From: an uncultured Eubacteriales bacterium | GTDB taxonomy: Bacteria; Bacillota; Clostridia; Oscillospirales; Oscillospiraceae | NCBI GenBank assembly: GCA_900549865.1 | Contig: URPU01000011.1 | Span: forward strand, 1-38,155 | Direction: 5' to 3' | Length of the DNA: 38,155 nucleotides | Shown: positions 1 to 8,337 of the stretch, in pieces | Numbering within the stretch: the stretch's first letter is position 1 | Layout of the letters: every line of letters begins with the position of its first letter | The notes under the pieces: generated by a model | What the model was told of the DNA's origin: nothing | Databases searched by the model: none | The model's input: the letters and a program-made list of their open reading frames with translations, nothing else | Position numbers and translations under genes: made by a program

Positions 1-54
1 ACTCGCTACCTCCACCTTGGCAAGGTGGCGCTCTACCGGATGAGCTAAAGCCGC
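1..54 (-). tRNA. tRNA-Gly (GCC), 3' part cut by window edge
   Basis: On the minus strand the molecule begins GCGGCTT (acceptor), TA, then a D-stem GCTC...GAGC. The anticodon stem CCACC/GGTGG encloses the loop TTGCCAA, whose anticodon GCC reads glycine codons GGC/GGU. The variable loop AGGTA and the start of the T-stem (GCGAG) follow before the sequence runs off the window. The T-loop and 3' acceptor strand are therefore not visible. A strong promoter lies just upstream. Confidence 0.9.
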
Positions 55-70
55 ATCTGCAACGCTGATA

Positions 71-98
71 ATTATACCAGATTCTTCTGAATTGTCAA
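71..98 (-). promoter_or_regulatory. Promoter of the tRNA-Gly gene
   Basis: Read on the minus strand, TTGACA (93-98), a 16-bp spacer and TATAAT (71-76) form a near-ideal sigma-A promoter. It ends about 16 bp before the first base of the tRNA. Confidence 0.8.
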
Positions 99-104
99 GC
101 GTTT

Positions 105-142
105 TTTTCGGCGCGCGCAGGTTTATTTGCGCGCGCCGAAAA
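105..142. terminator. GC-rich hairpin after the transglutaminase-like gene
   Basis: A perfect 15-bp inverted repeat (105-119 with 128-142, arms TTTTCGGCGCGCGCA) encloses an 8-nt loop. It starts 9 bp past the stop codon of the minus-strand lipoprotein gene, so it probably ends that operon. Neither strand has a T-run after the stem, so it is not a textbook intrinsic terminator. It could act as an mRNA 3'-end stabiliser or a factor-assisted terminator. Confidence 0.55.
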
Positions 143-150
143 TGTCCGGT

Positions 151-1365
151 TCAACCGGCCGCATCCTCCGCGTCCGGCTCTGTAAGCACATCGTCCGCGC
201 CTTCCCCGGCTTCATCCTGCGGCGCTTCCTCCGCCGGGCTTTCCTGTGCCGCAAGGTCGTCATAGGTGAGCGCGCCGCTGCACACGGGATAGGCAGACAC
301 ATCCCAACGGTAGCTCTCCCAGAAGTCCTGATCGGTTTTCAGGAAGCTTGCATTGATATCGGCATTCGTCAGCCCCGCATCGACATGATAATAATCGCCG
401 TTGACGCGGATGATGTTCCAGCAGTGGTCGCGCCACGCGCGCTGGCCGTAGACGATCTGGCAGTCCACCTTGAGCTGGCGGCAAAGCTCAACAAAGGCAA
501 GGGCCGCGCCCTCGCTGTCCGTGCTGTGCTCGACAAGCGCGGCGTATATGCTGCCGCCCTGCCCCTCGTCGGCAATGCTGCAATTATCCACAAGATACTC
601 GTAAGCCGCAAGCGCGCGCTCGGCCTCGTCAAGCTCCTCGATATTCAGCTGCTCAAACGGCGTGACGCGGGCAAGCTGGCGCTTCTTCGCGGCAAGCTCC
701 TCCGCCCCCATGCCGTAACGTAGGTTTATCTCATAAAGGCGCTGCATATTCGCGCCGCTGTACATGTTGACGCTGACGCTGGGTGCTTTGGGCGCTGTGG
801 CCGGGTTTTCCCTGTACACGCGCGCGGCAGTGCCCTCCATATCCTCCGCGCTGAGCGCACTGCGGTTGATGAGCACGACAAGCTTCGTCTGCCCCTGCTC
901 AAACGCGCTTTCGATAAGCCGCTCAAGCCCTGTGGAATACGGAAGCTTTATGATGCTCTCCGCCTCTTCGCCGGATGTGGCATAGCTGACGTACACCTTG
1001 GCCTCGTAGTACGTGACGATGCGCGAAAGGTCATAGGCGATGTTGCTGACGCAGTAGGCGCACAGCGCGTCCTGCGTGCGCACCTGCCAGCAGGCGCTGG
1101 CCATATCCTCGGTGGTATCGCCGTCATAGGCGGCGTCGAAAACGATGCTGCCCTCGGTCTCGCCGTTGGAGACGAGCGTGCGTATGGCCTGCTTCAAGGC
1201 TGTGAAGTTGCGCACGGTGACCCGCTCCCCCGACTGCGCAGGGTCCTGCACGGTCGGCACATAGTCGTCTATGGCGACATATTCCTTATCAAACACGCTG
1301 CCGCAGCCGCAGAGCAGCACGGCCGCCAGCAGCAGCGAAAGCAGCGCGGCGTGTTTTTTCTTCAT
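151..1365 (-). CDS. Lipoprotein with a transglutaminase-like domain, catalytic Cys replaced
   Basis: The 404-residue protein starts with a lipoprotein signal peptide (hydrophobic residues 7-18, lipobox L-C-G-C with Cys21), so it should be anchored outside the membrane. Residues about 270-335 resemble the transglutaminase/protease core: a helix (EGAALAFVELCRQL) and then DHCWNIIRVNGDYYHVD, which supplies the His314 and Asp329 of the usual Cys-His-Asp triad. The nucleophile position, normally V-C-E-G-Y-A, reads D-S-E-G-A-A, so Cys is Ser284. The C-terminal 40 residues are acidic and low in complexity. The gene is last in the parE-parC-yitT run, 24 bp after yitT, with a GGAGG ribosome site before the ATG. 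Substrate and role are unknown; it may bind peptide or cell-wall material without cleaving it. Confidence 0.75.
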   Translation of the reverse strand: MKKKHAALLSLLLAAVLLCGCGSVFDKEYVAIDDYVPTVQDPAQSGERVTVRNFTALKQAIRTLVSNGETEGSIVFDAAYDGDTTEDMASACWQVRTQDALCAYCVSNIAYDLSRIVTYYEAKVYVSYATSGEEAESIIKLPYSTGLERLIESAFEQGQTKLVVLINRSALSAEDMEGTAARVYRENPATAPKAPSVSVNMYSGANMQRLYEINLRYGMGAEELAAKKRQLARVTPFEQLNIEELDEAERALAAYEYLVDNCSIADEGQGGSIYAALVEHSTDSEGAALAFVELCRQLKVDCQIVYGQRAWRDHCWNIIRVNGDYYHVDAGLTNADINASFLKTDQDFWESYRWDVSAYPVCSGALTYDDLAAQESPAEEAPQDEAGEGADDVLTEPDAEDAAG

Positions 1366-1389
1366 TATTCGCCTCCAAGCAGCCGGGTG

Positions 1390-2280
1390 TCAGTTAGTCT
1401 CGTTTATGCTGTCAAAGCCCTTGCCGAAAACATTCTTCGCGTCCGTCACGACAAGGAAGGCACGCTGGTCGATATTCCTGACGAGGCGGCGGATCTCCGC
1501 TATCTGCGGGCGCTTTATGACGCACATGATGACCTGCTTTTCCTCATGGGTATACGCCCCCTCGGCATGGAGCAGCGTGACGCCACGGTGAAGTATGCCG
1601 GAGGTGATCTCCTTGACGATGGTGTCTGTATGCTCGCTGACGATGTAGACGATGCTGGAGTTATCAAGGCCGTAGAGCACAAGGTCAATGGCGCGGCTGA
1701 CAACAAACATGCAGATGAGCGAATACATCGCGCTTTCGACGATGCGGAAAATGAGGGCATAGGCTGCGATGATGACCGCGTCCATCAGCAGGATGAGCGT
1801 GCCGAAATTGATATACGGGAAGCGGCGGCGGAGAAAACGTGCGACTATATCCACACCGCCCGTCGTCGCGCCGACGTAATAGATGGTGCCGAGGCCGAGG
1901 CCCTTTATAACGCCGCCGATGATGCTGGCGAGCATGGGGTCCGTCGTGGCGACGATATTGGTCATTGCCGCCGCGTCGATGAACACGGAGTAGAGCACCG
2001 TGCCGACAAAGGAGCTGACGATGAAGTCAGTGCCGAACTGCTTCCACGCGACGATGAAAAGCGGAACGTTGAGAATTATGCTGAGCACGCCGACGGGAAG
2101 CCCCGTCAGGCGGTTTACGATCTGCGCAATACCCGTAAGCCCGCCGGAAACGATGGCGTTCGGGAGCATGAAAAACTGAAATCCCGCCGCGCCTATCGCC
2201 GCGCCAACAACGATGAGCGCGTACTTCACGACCTGCGACATTATGGGGCGGCCGTTCAACTGGTTTTTGATAGAGTCCAT
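1390..2280 (-). CDS. YitT family membrane protein (DUF161/DUF2179)
   Basis: A 296-residue integral membrane protein with about five hydrophobic segments in residues 20-200. It carries the family signature GFQFFMLPNAIVSGGLTG near the N-terminus and a soluble C-terminal DUF2179 domain (about 215-290, including VIMCVIKRPQIAEIRRLV). The family is widespread in Firmicutes; its biochemical function is not established. The chosen start is the ATG at 2280, preceded by AAGGAGG; a TTG one codon earlier is not needed. It lies 38 bp after parC and 24 bp before the lipoprotein gene, probably cotranscribed. Confidence 0.9.
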   Translation of the reverse strand: MDSIKNQLNGRPIMSQVVKYALIVVGAAIGAAGFQFFMLPNAIVSGGLTGIAQIVNRLTGLPVGVLSIILNVPLFIVAWKQFGTDFIVSSFVGTVLYSVFIDAAAMTNIVATTDPMLASIIGGVIKGLGLGTIYYVGATTGGVDIVARFLRRRFPYINFGTLILLMDAVIIAAYALIFRIVESAMYSLICMFVVSRAIDLVLYGLDNSSIVYIVSEHTDTIVKEITSGILHRGVTLLHAEGAYTHEEKQVIMCVIKRPQIAEIRRLVRNIDQRAFLVVTDAKNVFGKGFDSINETN

Positions 2281-2318
2281 CAAATGCCTCCTTCTGCGTG
2301 GGAGTCAAGCCCCGGTCA

Positions 2319-4559
2319 TTACTCTTCCAGCAGCGAAAGCTGCTGCTCTTCCCTGTCCTCCGGCTTCAGGAGCGCGCCGGCGGCAGGCAGACTGCGCACA
2401 CGGTAGCGCGCGGTGTTCTGAATGCCGGACTCCTCAAGCCGCTGCACAGCGGCGACGACGCGCTTTGCCTTGAGCGACATCACGCCGACGCCCTGCGTGG
2501 CGCGGCTGGTCTTGGGCGCAAGGAGCGACGTATTGAAAACAAGCGCCCTGTCGTCACTCGCGCGGCAGACGATATCCGCCTCGCCGTCGAGCACGAGCAC
2601 AGCAACAAGCGGGCTTTTGTCCGAGTACGCGTTGACGAGCTTCTTGCGGTTGGTCTTTGTCTCATAGGCGGAAAGCTCCACGCGCGCGGCCTTGCCGTTT
2701 TCAAAGGCAAAGAGCAGATGCGCCTTATAATCGCCGGGGTCTATCATGGTGACGACGCTTTCGCCCTCGTCCATGCCGAGCTTCGCCGGCAGGTACACGC
2801 CCAGCACCGACGCCTTGCAGTCGTCAAAGTCCGAAACGCGTGCCTTGTACATTTGCTGTTTATCCGTGAGGATGAGCAGCTCCCGCCGGTTGGAGGATTC
2901 AAAGCTGAGACGCAGCCCGTCGCCCTCCTTATACTTCTGTTCGCTGCTCATGCGCAGAGACTGGTTGGTTATCTTTTTGAAATACCCCTCGCGCGAGAGG
3001 AAGAGCGTGACGGGGTAATCCTCCACCTGCTGCTCCTCAGTGAATTCCTCCACCTCACCGGCGTAGACGAGCGTCGTTTTGCGCGGCTGGGGGTATTTTT
3101 TATTTATGGCGTCAAGCTCGCTGATGATGATATTCTTTATCTTGCGGCGGTTATTGAGGATGCTTTCAAGCTCCTCTATCTCGCTTTCAAGGCTTTCAGT
3201 CTCCGCCGTGCGCTTGAGGATATATTCGCGGTTTATATTGCGCAGCTTGATCTCCGCGACATACTCCGCCTGCACCTTGTCGATGCCGAAGCCCATCATC
3301 AGATTCGGCACGACGTCGGCCTCAAGCTCCGTATTGCGGATTATCTCTATCGCCTTGTCGATATCCAACAGGATGCGCGCAAGGCCCTTGAGAAGATGCA
3401 GCTTCTCCTGCTTTTTCTGAAGGTCGAAGAACACGCGGCGGCGGATGCACTCCATGCGCCACGCCGTCCACTCGTCCAGTATCTCGCGCACGCCCATGAC
3501 GCGCGGGTTCCCGGCGACAAGGATGTTGAAGTTGCAGGGGAAGCTGTCCTGAAGCGTGGTCATCTTGAAAAGCTTCTGCATGAGCTTTTCCGGATCGACG
3601 CCGCGCTTGAGGTCTATCGCAAGGCGCAGACCGCCGAGGTCGGTCTCGTCGCGCATGTCGTTTATCTCGCGCACCTTGCCGGCCTTGATAAGCTCCGCCA
3701 CCTTGTCGATTATCGCCTCGGACGTGGTGGTATAGGGGATCTCATATATCTCGATGATGTTTTCCTTGGGGAGATGCCGCCACTTTGCGCGGACCTTGAA
3801 GCTGCCGCGGCCGGTGCGGTATATCTCCTCCATCTCGCGGCGGTCGTAGATTATCTCGCCGCCGGTGGAAAAGTCCGGCGCGGGCAGAGTGGACATTATG
3901 TCGAACTCGGGGTCGCGTATATAGTTTATGGCAGTCTGGCAGACCTCATTCAGATTGAAGCCGCATATCTGGCTGGCCATGCCGACGGCAATGCCGGAGT
4001 TGGCGGAAACGAGCACATTCGGGTACGCCGTGGGCAGAAGCGCGGGCTCCGTCATGCTGCCGTCGTAATTATCCACAAAGTCAACGTTGTCCTTGTCGAT
4101 GTCGCGGAAAACCTCCGCGCAGATGGCGGAGAGCTTCGCCTCGGTATAACGCGAGGCGGCGTAGGACATGTCGCGCGAATAGACCTTGCCGAAGTTGCCC
4201 TTTGAATCGACGAACGGCGTCAGAAGCGCCTCATACCCCGCCGAAAGGCGCACCATCGTGTCATATATGGCGGCGTCGCCGTGCGGGTTGAGCCGCATCG
4301 TCTGGCCGACGATATTCGCGCTTTTTGTGCGCGCGCCGGTCAAAAGCCCCATCTTGAACATGGTGTACAGCAGCTTTCTGTGGGAGGGCTTGAAGCCGTC
4401 TATCTCCGGGATGGCGCGCGAGACGATGACGCTCATGGCGTAGGGCATATAGTTCGTCTCCAGCGTCTCGGTTATGGGCTGCTCAAGCACCTCCGCACGC
4501 AGACCGAGGACGTTGGGATTATCGTATTTTTTCTTTTCTTCCTGCTTTTTCTTTGCCAT
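2319..4559 (-). CDS. parC: DNA topoisomerase IV subunit A (ParC-type)
   Basis: This 746-residue protein is the DNA-cleaving subunit of a type IIA topoisomerase, which passes one duplex through another using ATP hydrolysed by its partner. The winged-helix CAP region holds FKPSHRKLLYTMFKMGLL, and the active-site Tyr138 sits in AASRYTE. A coiled-coil gate follows around 370-480, then a C-terminal beta-pinwheel-like region with degenerate blades (about 490-740). It is shorter than typical GyrA (over 800 residues) and its C-terminal domain diverges, which favours ParC over GyrA. The partner ParE lies upstream in the same operon, with one small gene between them. A GyrA assignment cannot be fully excluded from sequence alone. 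Confidence 0.9.
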   Translation of the reverse strand: MAKKKQEEKKKYDNPNVLGLRAEVLEQPITETLETNYMPYAMSVIVSRAIPEIDGFKPSHRKLLYTMFKMGLLTGARTKSANIVGQTMRLNPHGDAAIYDTMVRLSAGYEALLTPFVDSKGNFGKVYSRDMSYAASRYTEAKLSAICAEVFRDIDKDNVDFVDNYDGSMTEPALLPTAYPNVLVSANSGIAVGMASQICGFNLNEVCQTAINYIRDPEFDIMSTLPAPDFSTGGEIIYDRREMEEIYRTGRGSFKVRAKWRHLPKENIIEIYEIPYTTTSEAIIDKVAELIKAGKVREINDMRDETDLGGLRLAIDLKRGVDPEKLMQKLFKMTTLQDSFPCNFNILVAGNPRVMGVREILDEWTAWRMECIRRRVFFDLQKKQEKLHLLKGLARILLDIDKAIEIIRNTELEADVVPNLMMGFGIDKVQAEYVAEIKLRNINREYILKRTAETESLESEIEELESILNNRRKIKNIIISELDAINKKYPQPRKTTLVYAGEVEEFTEEQQVEDYPVTLFLSREGYFKKITNQSLRMSSEQKYKEGDGLRLSFESSNRRELLILTDKQQMYKARVSDFDDCKASVLGVYLPAKLGMDEGESVVTMIDPGDYKAHLLFAFENGKAARVELSAYETKTNRKKLVNAYSDKSPLVAVLVLDGEADIVCRASDDRALVFNTSLLAPKTSRATQGVGVMSLKAKRVVAAVQRLEESGIQNTARYRVRSLPAAGALLKPEDREEQQLSLLEE

Positions 4560-4577
4560 ATCGACCTACTCTTTACA

Positions 4578-4880
4578 TCAAAACTGGCCCTTTTTCGCCT
4601 TCTTGCCGGTGATGAGGCTGCGGCGGCAGCTCGGGCAGACGGTGATCTTCAGCACGCCGAACATGATGCGCTTTCCGCAGTGCGGGCAGCGGCAGTACTT
4701 CACCATGACGTATATCACCGCGGCGAAGATGAGCACTGTCAGCCAGAAGAACAGCGGCTGCACGGGGCTTCCTATCTGCTCGCACACGATGCTCATAACG
4801 CAGCTTATGACCGTGGCGATGATAAGCTTCTTCGTAAGCTCTCTCCCCTGCACAAAGGTGTTTTCGTATGTTCTTTTCAT
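4578..4880 (-). CDS. Small two-segment membrane protein with C-terminal zinc ribbon
   Basis: From the ATG at 4880 this is 100 residues; GGGGG five bases upstream favours it over an ATG four codons earlier. Two hydrophobic segments (about 18-33 and 43-60) are followed by a cytosolic CxxC...CxxC knuckle, CRCPHCGKRIMFGVLKIT then VCPSCRR, typical of a zinc ribbon. The tail is basic (GKKAKKGQF). I do not recognise a named family. It sits between parE (16-bp gap) and parC (18-bp gap), so it is cotranscribed with the two topoisomerase subunits. Whether it has any functional link with them is unknown. Confidence 0.8.
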   Translation of the reverse strand: MKRTYENTFVQGRELTKKLIIATVISCVMSIVCEQIGSPVQPLFFWLTVLIFAAVIYVMVKYCRCPHCGKRIMFGVLKITVCPSCRRSLITGKKAKKGQF

Positions 4881-4896
4881 ATGTTCCCCCATCAGT

Positions 4897-6891
4897 TCAT
4901 GATATGTCGGCCATATCGAGGTATTTGTATCCGAATTCCGCTATGTGATTTTTTCTGCCCTCAAGGTTGTCGCCGAGGAGCAGGTCAAAGACCTCCGCCA
5001 TGCGCGCCGCGTCCTCCGGCATGACTTTTATGAGCCGGCGCGTTTCGGGATTCATGGTCGTCATCCACATCATGTCCGGGTCGTTCTCGCCGAGGCCCTT
5101 GCTGCGGCTGATGCTGGCCTTCGCGCCCTTGAGGCCGTCCACGATCTCCGCCTTTTCCCTGTCGGAGTAGGCAAAGTACGTCTTTCCCTTGCTCTCGATC
5201 TCATAAAGCGGCGACTCCGCGATGAACACGTAACCCTCGCGGATGAGCGTGGGCACAAGGCGGTAAAGCATGGTGAGGATGAGCGTCCTTATCTGGAAGC
5301 CGTCCACGTCGGCGTCGGTACAGATGATGACCTTGCTCCAGCGGAGGTTGGCAAGGTCGAAGCTGGAAAGCTCCTTGGTGTGCTTGTCCTTCACCTCAAC
5401 GCCGCAGCCGAGCACCTTTATGAGGTCGGTTATGACGTCGCTTTTGAAGATGCGGACATAGTCGGCCTTGAGGCAGTTGAGTATCTTGCCGCGCACGGGC
5501 ATTATTCCCTGAAACTCCGCGTCGCGCGAGAGCTTGCACGCGCCAAGCGCGGAATCGCCCTCGACGATATATATCTCGCGGCGCTCCGGCTCGCGGCTGC
5601 GGCAATCGACGAACTTCTGCACGCGGTTGGCAATGTCGATGCTGCCGGAGAGCTTCTTCTTCATGCCCTGCCGGGTGCGCTCCGCCGTTTCGCGGCTGCG
5701 CTTGTTTATGAGCACCTGCTCGGCTATCCTGTCCGCCTCGGGCTTGTTCTCGATGAAGTAGACCTCAAGCTGGGATTTGAAGAACTCCGTCATGGCGGTC
5801 TGTATGAATTTGTTGTTTATGGCCTTTTTCGTCTGGTTTTCATACGACGTCTGCGTGGAGAAGCAGTTCGTCACGAGGATGAGGCAGTCCTGCACATCCT
5901 GAAACTTTATGGGCGATTCGTTCTTCTGATACTTGCCGAGCTGCTTTATATACGCGTCTATCGCGGAGGTAAAGGCGCTTTTCGCCGCCTTGTCCGGCGC
6001 GCCGCCGTTTTCAAGCCAGGAGGAGTTGTGATAATACTCTATCGCCTGCGTCTTGTTGGAAAAGCAGAACGCAGCGGAAAGGCGCACCTTGTATTCGGGC
6101 TTGTCCTCCCTGTCGCGGCCGCGGCGTTCAGCCGAGATGAACTCCGGCGCTGTCAGCGCCCCCTCCCCCGCTATCTCCGCCACATAGTCCATGATGCCGT
6201 TCTGATAGCAGTAATCCTTCGTGTCGAAGCGGCCGCCGCGCTCTATCCTCAGACGGAAGGTCATGCCCGCATTCACGACAGCCTGCCGGTGCAGCACGTC
6301 GTCAAAGTATTCGTCAGGGATGTCTATATCCGTAAAGACCTCTTTATCGGGCCGCCAGCGTATCGTCGTGCCGGTTTTCTTCCTGTCCGCCGGTTCCATA
6401 GTGAGCTCCTGCCCCTTCTTCCCGCAGGGCTTACCCTTTTTGAAGTGGAGGGAGTATTTGTTCCCATCGCGCCAGACGGTCACGTCCATATACTCCGAGG
6501 TGTACTGCGTGGCGCAGGAGCCAAGCCCGTTCAGACCGAGGGAGTATTCATAATCCCCGCCGTCGGCATTCTTATACTTGCCGCCGGCGTAAAGCTCGCA
6601 GAACACAAGCTCCCAGTTATAGCGCTTTTCATTGGGGTTCCAATCCATCGGACAGCCGCGGCCGAAATCCGCGACCTCGATGGATCTATCCTCATAATAA
6701 GTAAGCGTGATAAGATCGCCGAAGCCCTCGCGCGCCTCGTCGATGGCGTTGGAGAGTATTTCAAAGACTGCGTGTTCGCAGCCGTCCAGCCCGTCCGAGC
6801 CGAAGATGACGCCGGGGCGCTTCCTTACTCTGTCCGCGCCCTTGAGCTGGGATATGCTGTCGTTGCCGTACTGTGCGGTATTTGCTGCCAT
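4897..6891 (-). CDS. parE: DNA topoisomerase IV subunit B (ParE-type ATPase)
   Basis: The 664-residue ATPase subunit works with ParC. The GHKL ATP-binding site is clear: EILSNAIDEA (Glu45, Asn48, Asp51) and DFGRG (Asp75). A transducer domain follows, then a Toprim domain with EGDSALG and the metal-binding DADVDG motif. The C-terminal GLGENDPDMMWMTTMNP matches the family's closing segment. The start is taken at the ATG at 6891, where the conserved N-terminus begins and GAGGT lies 10 bases upstream. A longer frame to 6969 runs through the promoter and its extra residues look non-conserved. It leads the operon parE-zinc ribbon-parC-yitT-lipoprotein. A gyrB identity is less likely given its ParC neighbour. 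Confidence 0.9.
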   Translation of the reverse strand: MAANTAQYGNDSISQLKGADRVRKRPGVIFGSDGLDGCEHAVFEILSNAIDEAREGFGDLITLTYYEDRSIEVADFGRGCPMDWNPNEKRYNWELVFCELYAGGKYKNADGGDYEYSLGLNGLGSCATQYTSEYMDVTVWRDGNKYSLHFKKGKPCGKKGQELTMEPADRKKTGTTIRWRPDKEVFTDIDIPDEYFDDVLHRQAVVNAGMTFRLRIERGGRFDTKDYCYQNGIMDYVAEIAGEGALTAPEFISAERRGRDREDKPEYKVRLSAAFCFSNKTQAIEYYHNSSWLENGGAPDKAAKSAFTSAIDAYIKQLGKYQKNESPIKFQDVQDCLILVTNCFSTQTSYENQTKKAINNKFIQTAMTEFFKSQLEVYFIENKPEADRIAEQVLINKRSRETAERTRQGMKKKLSGSIDIANRVQKFVDCRSREPERREIYIVEGDSALGACKLSRDAEFQGIMPVRGKILNCLKADYVRIFKSDVITDLIKVLGCGVEVKDKHTKELSSFDLANLRWSKVIICTDADVDGFQIRTLILTMLYRLVPTLIREGYVFIAESPLYEIESKGKTYFAYSDREKAEIVDGLKGAKASISRSKGLGENDPDMMWMTTMNPETRRLIKVMPEDAARMAEVFDLLLGDNLEGRKNHIAEFGYKYLDMADIS

Positions 6892-6914
6892 AAATGTCAA
6901 GACCTCGTAATCAG

Positions 6915-6946
6915 ATAATAACTCAAGTACATAATAACTCAAGTAT
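6915..6946. repeat. Tandem 16-bp repeat in the parE leader
   Basis: Two adjacent copies of ATAATAACTCAAGTAC/T (6915-6930 and 6931-6946) match at 15 of 16 positions. They lie directly between the parE -10 box and the start codon, so they cover the predicted transcription start. Confidence 0.8.
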
Positions 6947-6974
6947 ATTATACCACATTCTGTGAACATTTCAA
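6947..6974 (-). promoter_or_regulatory. parE operon promoter
   Basis: On the minus strand TTGAAA (6969-6974), a 16-bp spacer and TATAAT (6947-6952) lie 56 bp before the parE ATG. Confidence 0.7.
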
Positions 6975-7015
6975 GTTCGGGGGATGAAGAGCAGATTTTC
7001 TTTAAGACGGCAAAA

Positions 7016-7047
7016 CACAGAAAAGTTCAAAAATGATCTTTTCTGTG
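7016..7047 (-). terminator. Terminator hairpin of the TRAP/transketolase operon
   Basis: A perfect 10-bp stem (CACAGAAAAG, 7016-7025 with 7038-7047) has a 12-nt loop. On the minus strand it is followed by TTTT and lies about 30 bp after the amidohydrolase stop. The T-run is short, so termination may be partial. Confidence 0.6.
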
Positions 7048-7079
7048 CTTCGCGTTATAACTATTATGTTCTTTTATGC

Positions 7080-8294
7080 TTATGAGAGTCCGCAGATCAC
7101 TTGGCCATCATGGATAACGCCGGCAACCGCGCATACCGTTTCGAGCTTTTCAAACGGATTCTCATTCAGAAATACCAAGTCGGCGTTGTAGCCCGGCTTT
7201 ATATAACCAACCCTGTCCTCTAAATGCATAGCCTTTGCCGCTTCAGACGTCGCAGCAAGCAGGCACTCGGCCGGTCTCATTCCCAACGCGTTCATCCGCA
7301 GCATTTCCCTCGCGTTTTCACCGTGTTTTATTCCAACGCCGCCGGCATCAGTTGACAGCGCTATCTTTACACCCGCTCTGTATGCACGAACAAAGCTCTC
7401 AGCCTGTATTTTACCTGTCGCCTTAAGAAGTTCTATCACTCGGGAACTCTTTGCCGCAAGTATATGCTCTTCCGGCTCCGGACTTGGCGACGCAAGCGTT
7501 GGCAGCAGATAAGCGCCCTTTTTGAGCATCAGCTCTATTCCTTCATCGTCAATGTTCGTGCCATGACATATAATGTCAACGCTGCCGTTCAAGGAATCTT
7601 TTATCGGTTTTGCACCCCTTGCATGAGCGCTTACAAGAAGCCCCGCAGAATGCGCTTCATCAGTTGCCGCAGTTATCTCTTCCATCGTAAAAGCGCTTTT
7701 TTCCAAACTACGTCCGACAGACCTTATAGGCGCGCTCATTTCAAGTTTTATTTGATCCACGCTGTAATATATCTGTTCACGTACCGACTTTCTCATTCCA
7801 TCGGCTCCGCACGAGACTATTCCCAGCCCACGGAAATGCGACGGCCACGCCGTAAGCTGCTTTCCGCTTATAAAATATCCCGGTCCGGGGATACACCCCA
7901 GTCTTATGGCATCCTTTAGGGCTACATCTATATAGTTGACCCCGCCCCCGTCAACGACCGTCGTAAAGCCTGCTTTCAAATCTTTCAGCGCATTGGCCGC
8001 GCCGCGATAGGCCACATATGAATCTACGTTTTCATACAGGACACCGCCTGCACTCTGATCATTCATCTGCCTATTTTTATCTGGGATCTCATCAAGCATC
8101 ATGTGCAGATGGCAGTCGATAAATCCCGGCGTTACAACTCTCCCGCCAGCATCAATTACAGAGCAGCTTTCAAAGTTCAACGTGCACTGAGGGATAATTT
8201 CTTTTATTTTTCCGTTTTTGATAACTATAGCTGTGTTTTCTGTAAGCTCGGTTATTTCTCCGTTAAATAATCTTGCATTTTTTATTACCAGCAT
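7080..8294 (-). CDS. Metal-dependent amidohydrolase (imidazolonepropionase-like)
   Basis: The 404-residue protein has the amidohydrolase layout: an N-terminal beta-sandwich (VIKNARLFNGE), then a TIM barrel with metal ligands in DCHLH (His62, His64), Lys183 in QIKLEMSAP, His224 in SAHARG, His244 in ICHGTN and Asp316 in STDAGG. Such enzymes hydrolyse cyclic amides, lactams or related bonds with one or two metal ions. The start is the ATG at 8294: the bases encoding M-R-R-K of the longer reading are themselves the AGGAGG ribosome site. It is the last gene of the operon, so its substrate is probably a precursor or analogue of what the TRAP system imports. Specificity cannot be read from sequence. 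Confidence 0.85.
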   Translation of the reverse strand: MLVIKNARLFNGEITELTENTAIVIKNGKIKEIIPQCTLNFESCSVIDAGGRVVTPGFIDCHLHMMLDEIPDKNRQMNDQSAGGVLYENVDSYVAYRGAANALKDLKAGFTTVVDGGGVNYIDVALKDAIRLGCIPGPGYFISGKQLTAWPSHFRGLGIVSCGADGMRKSVREQIYYSVDQIKLEMSAPIRSVGRSLEKSAFTMEEITAATDEAHSAGLLVSAHARGAKPIKDSLNGSVDIICHGTNIDDEGIELMLKKGAYLLPTLASPSPEPEEHILAAKSSRVIELLKATGKIQAESFVRAYRAGVKIALSTDAGGVGIKHGENAREMLRMNALGMRPAECLLAATSEAAKAMHLEDRVGYIKPGYNADLVFLNENPFEKLETVCAVAGVIHDGQVICGLS

Positions 8295-8337
8295 ACATTT
8301 CCTCCTCAAAAATGCATTTTGGGCACAGCCGGCAAAA

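Noticed and set aside
4945..6918. A 657-codon open frame antisense to parE, and similar long antisense frames over parC, the first sulfatase, yitT and the fucose-isomerase-family gene
   Set aside because: The minus- or plus-strand partner in each case is a clearly conserved enzyme. The antisense frames are Arg/His/Ala-rich, lack ribosome sites and family motifs, and arise from GC-rich codon bias.
6892..6969. An N-terminal extension of ParE by 26 residues
   Set aside because: It would run through the -10 box and the tandem repeat, and conserved ParE sequence begins at the ATG at 6891.
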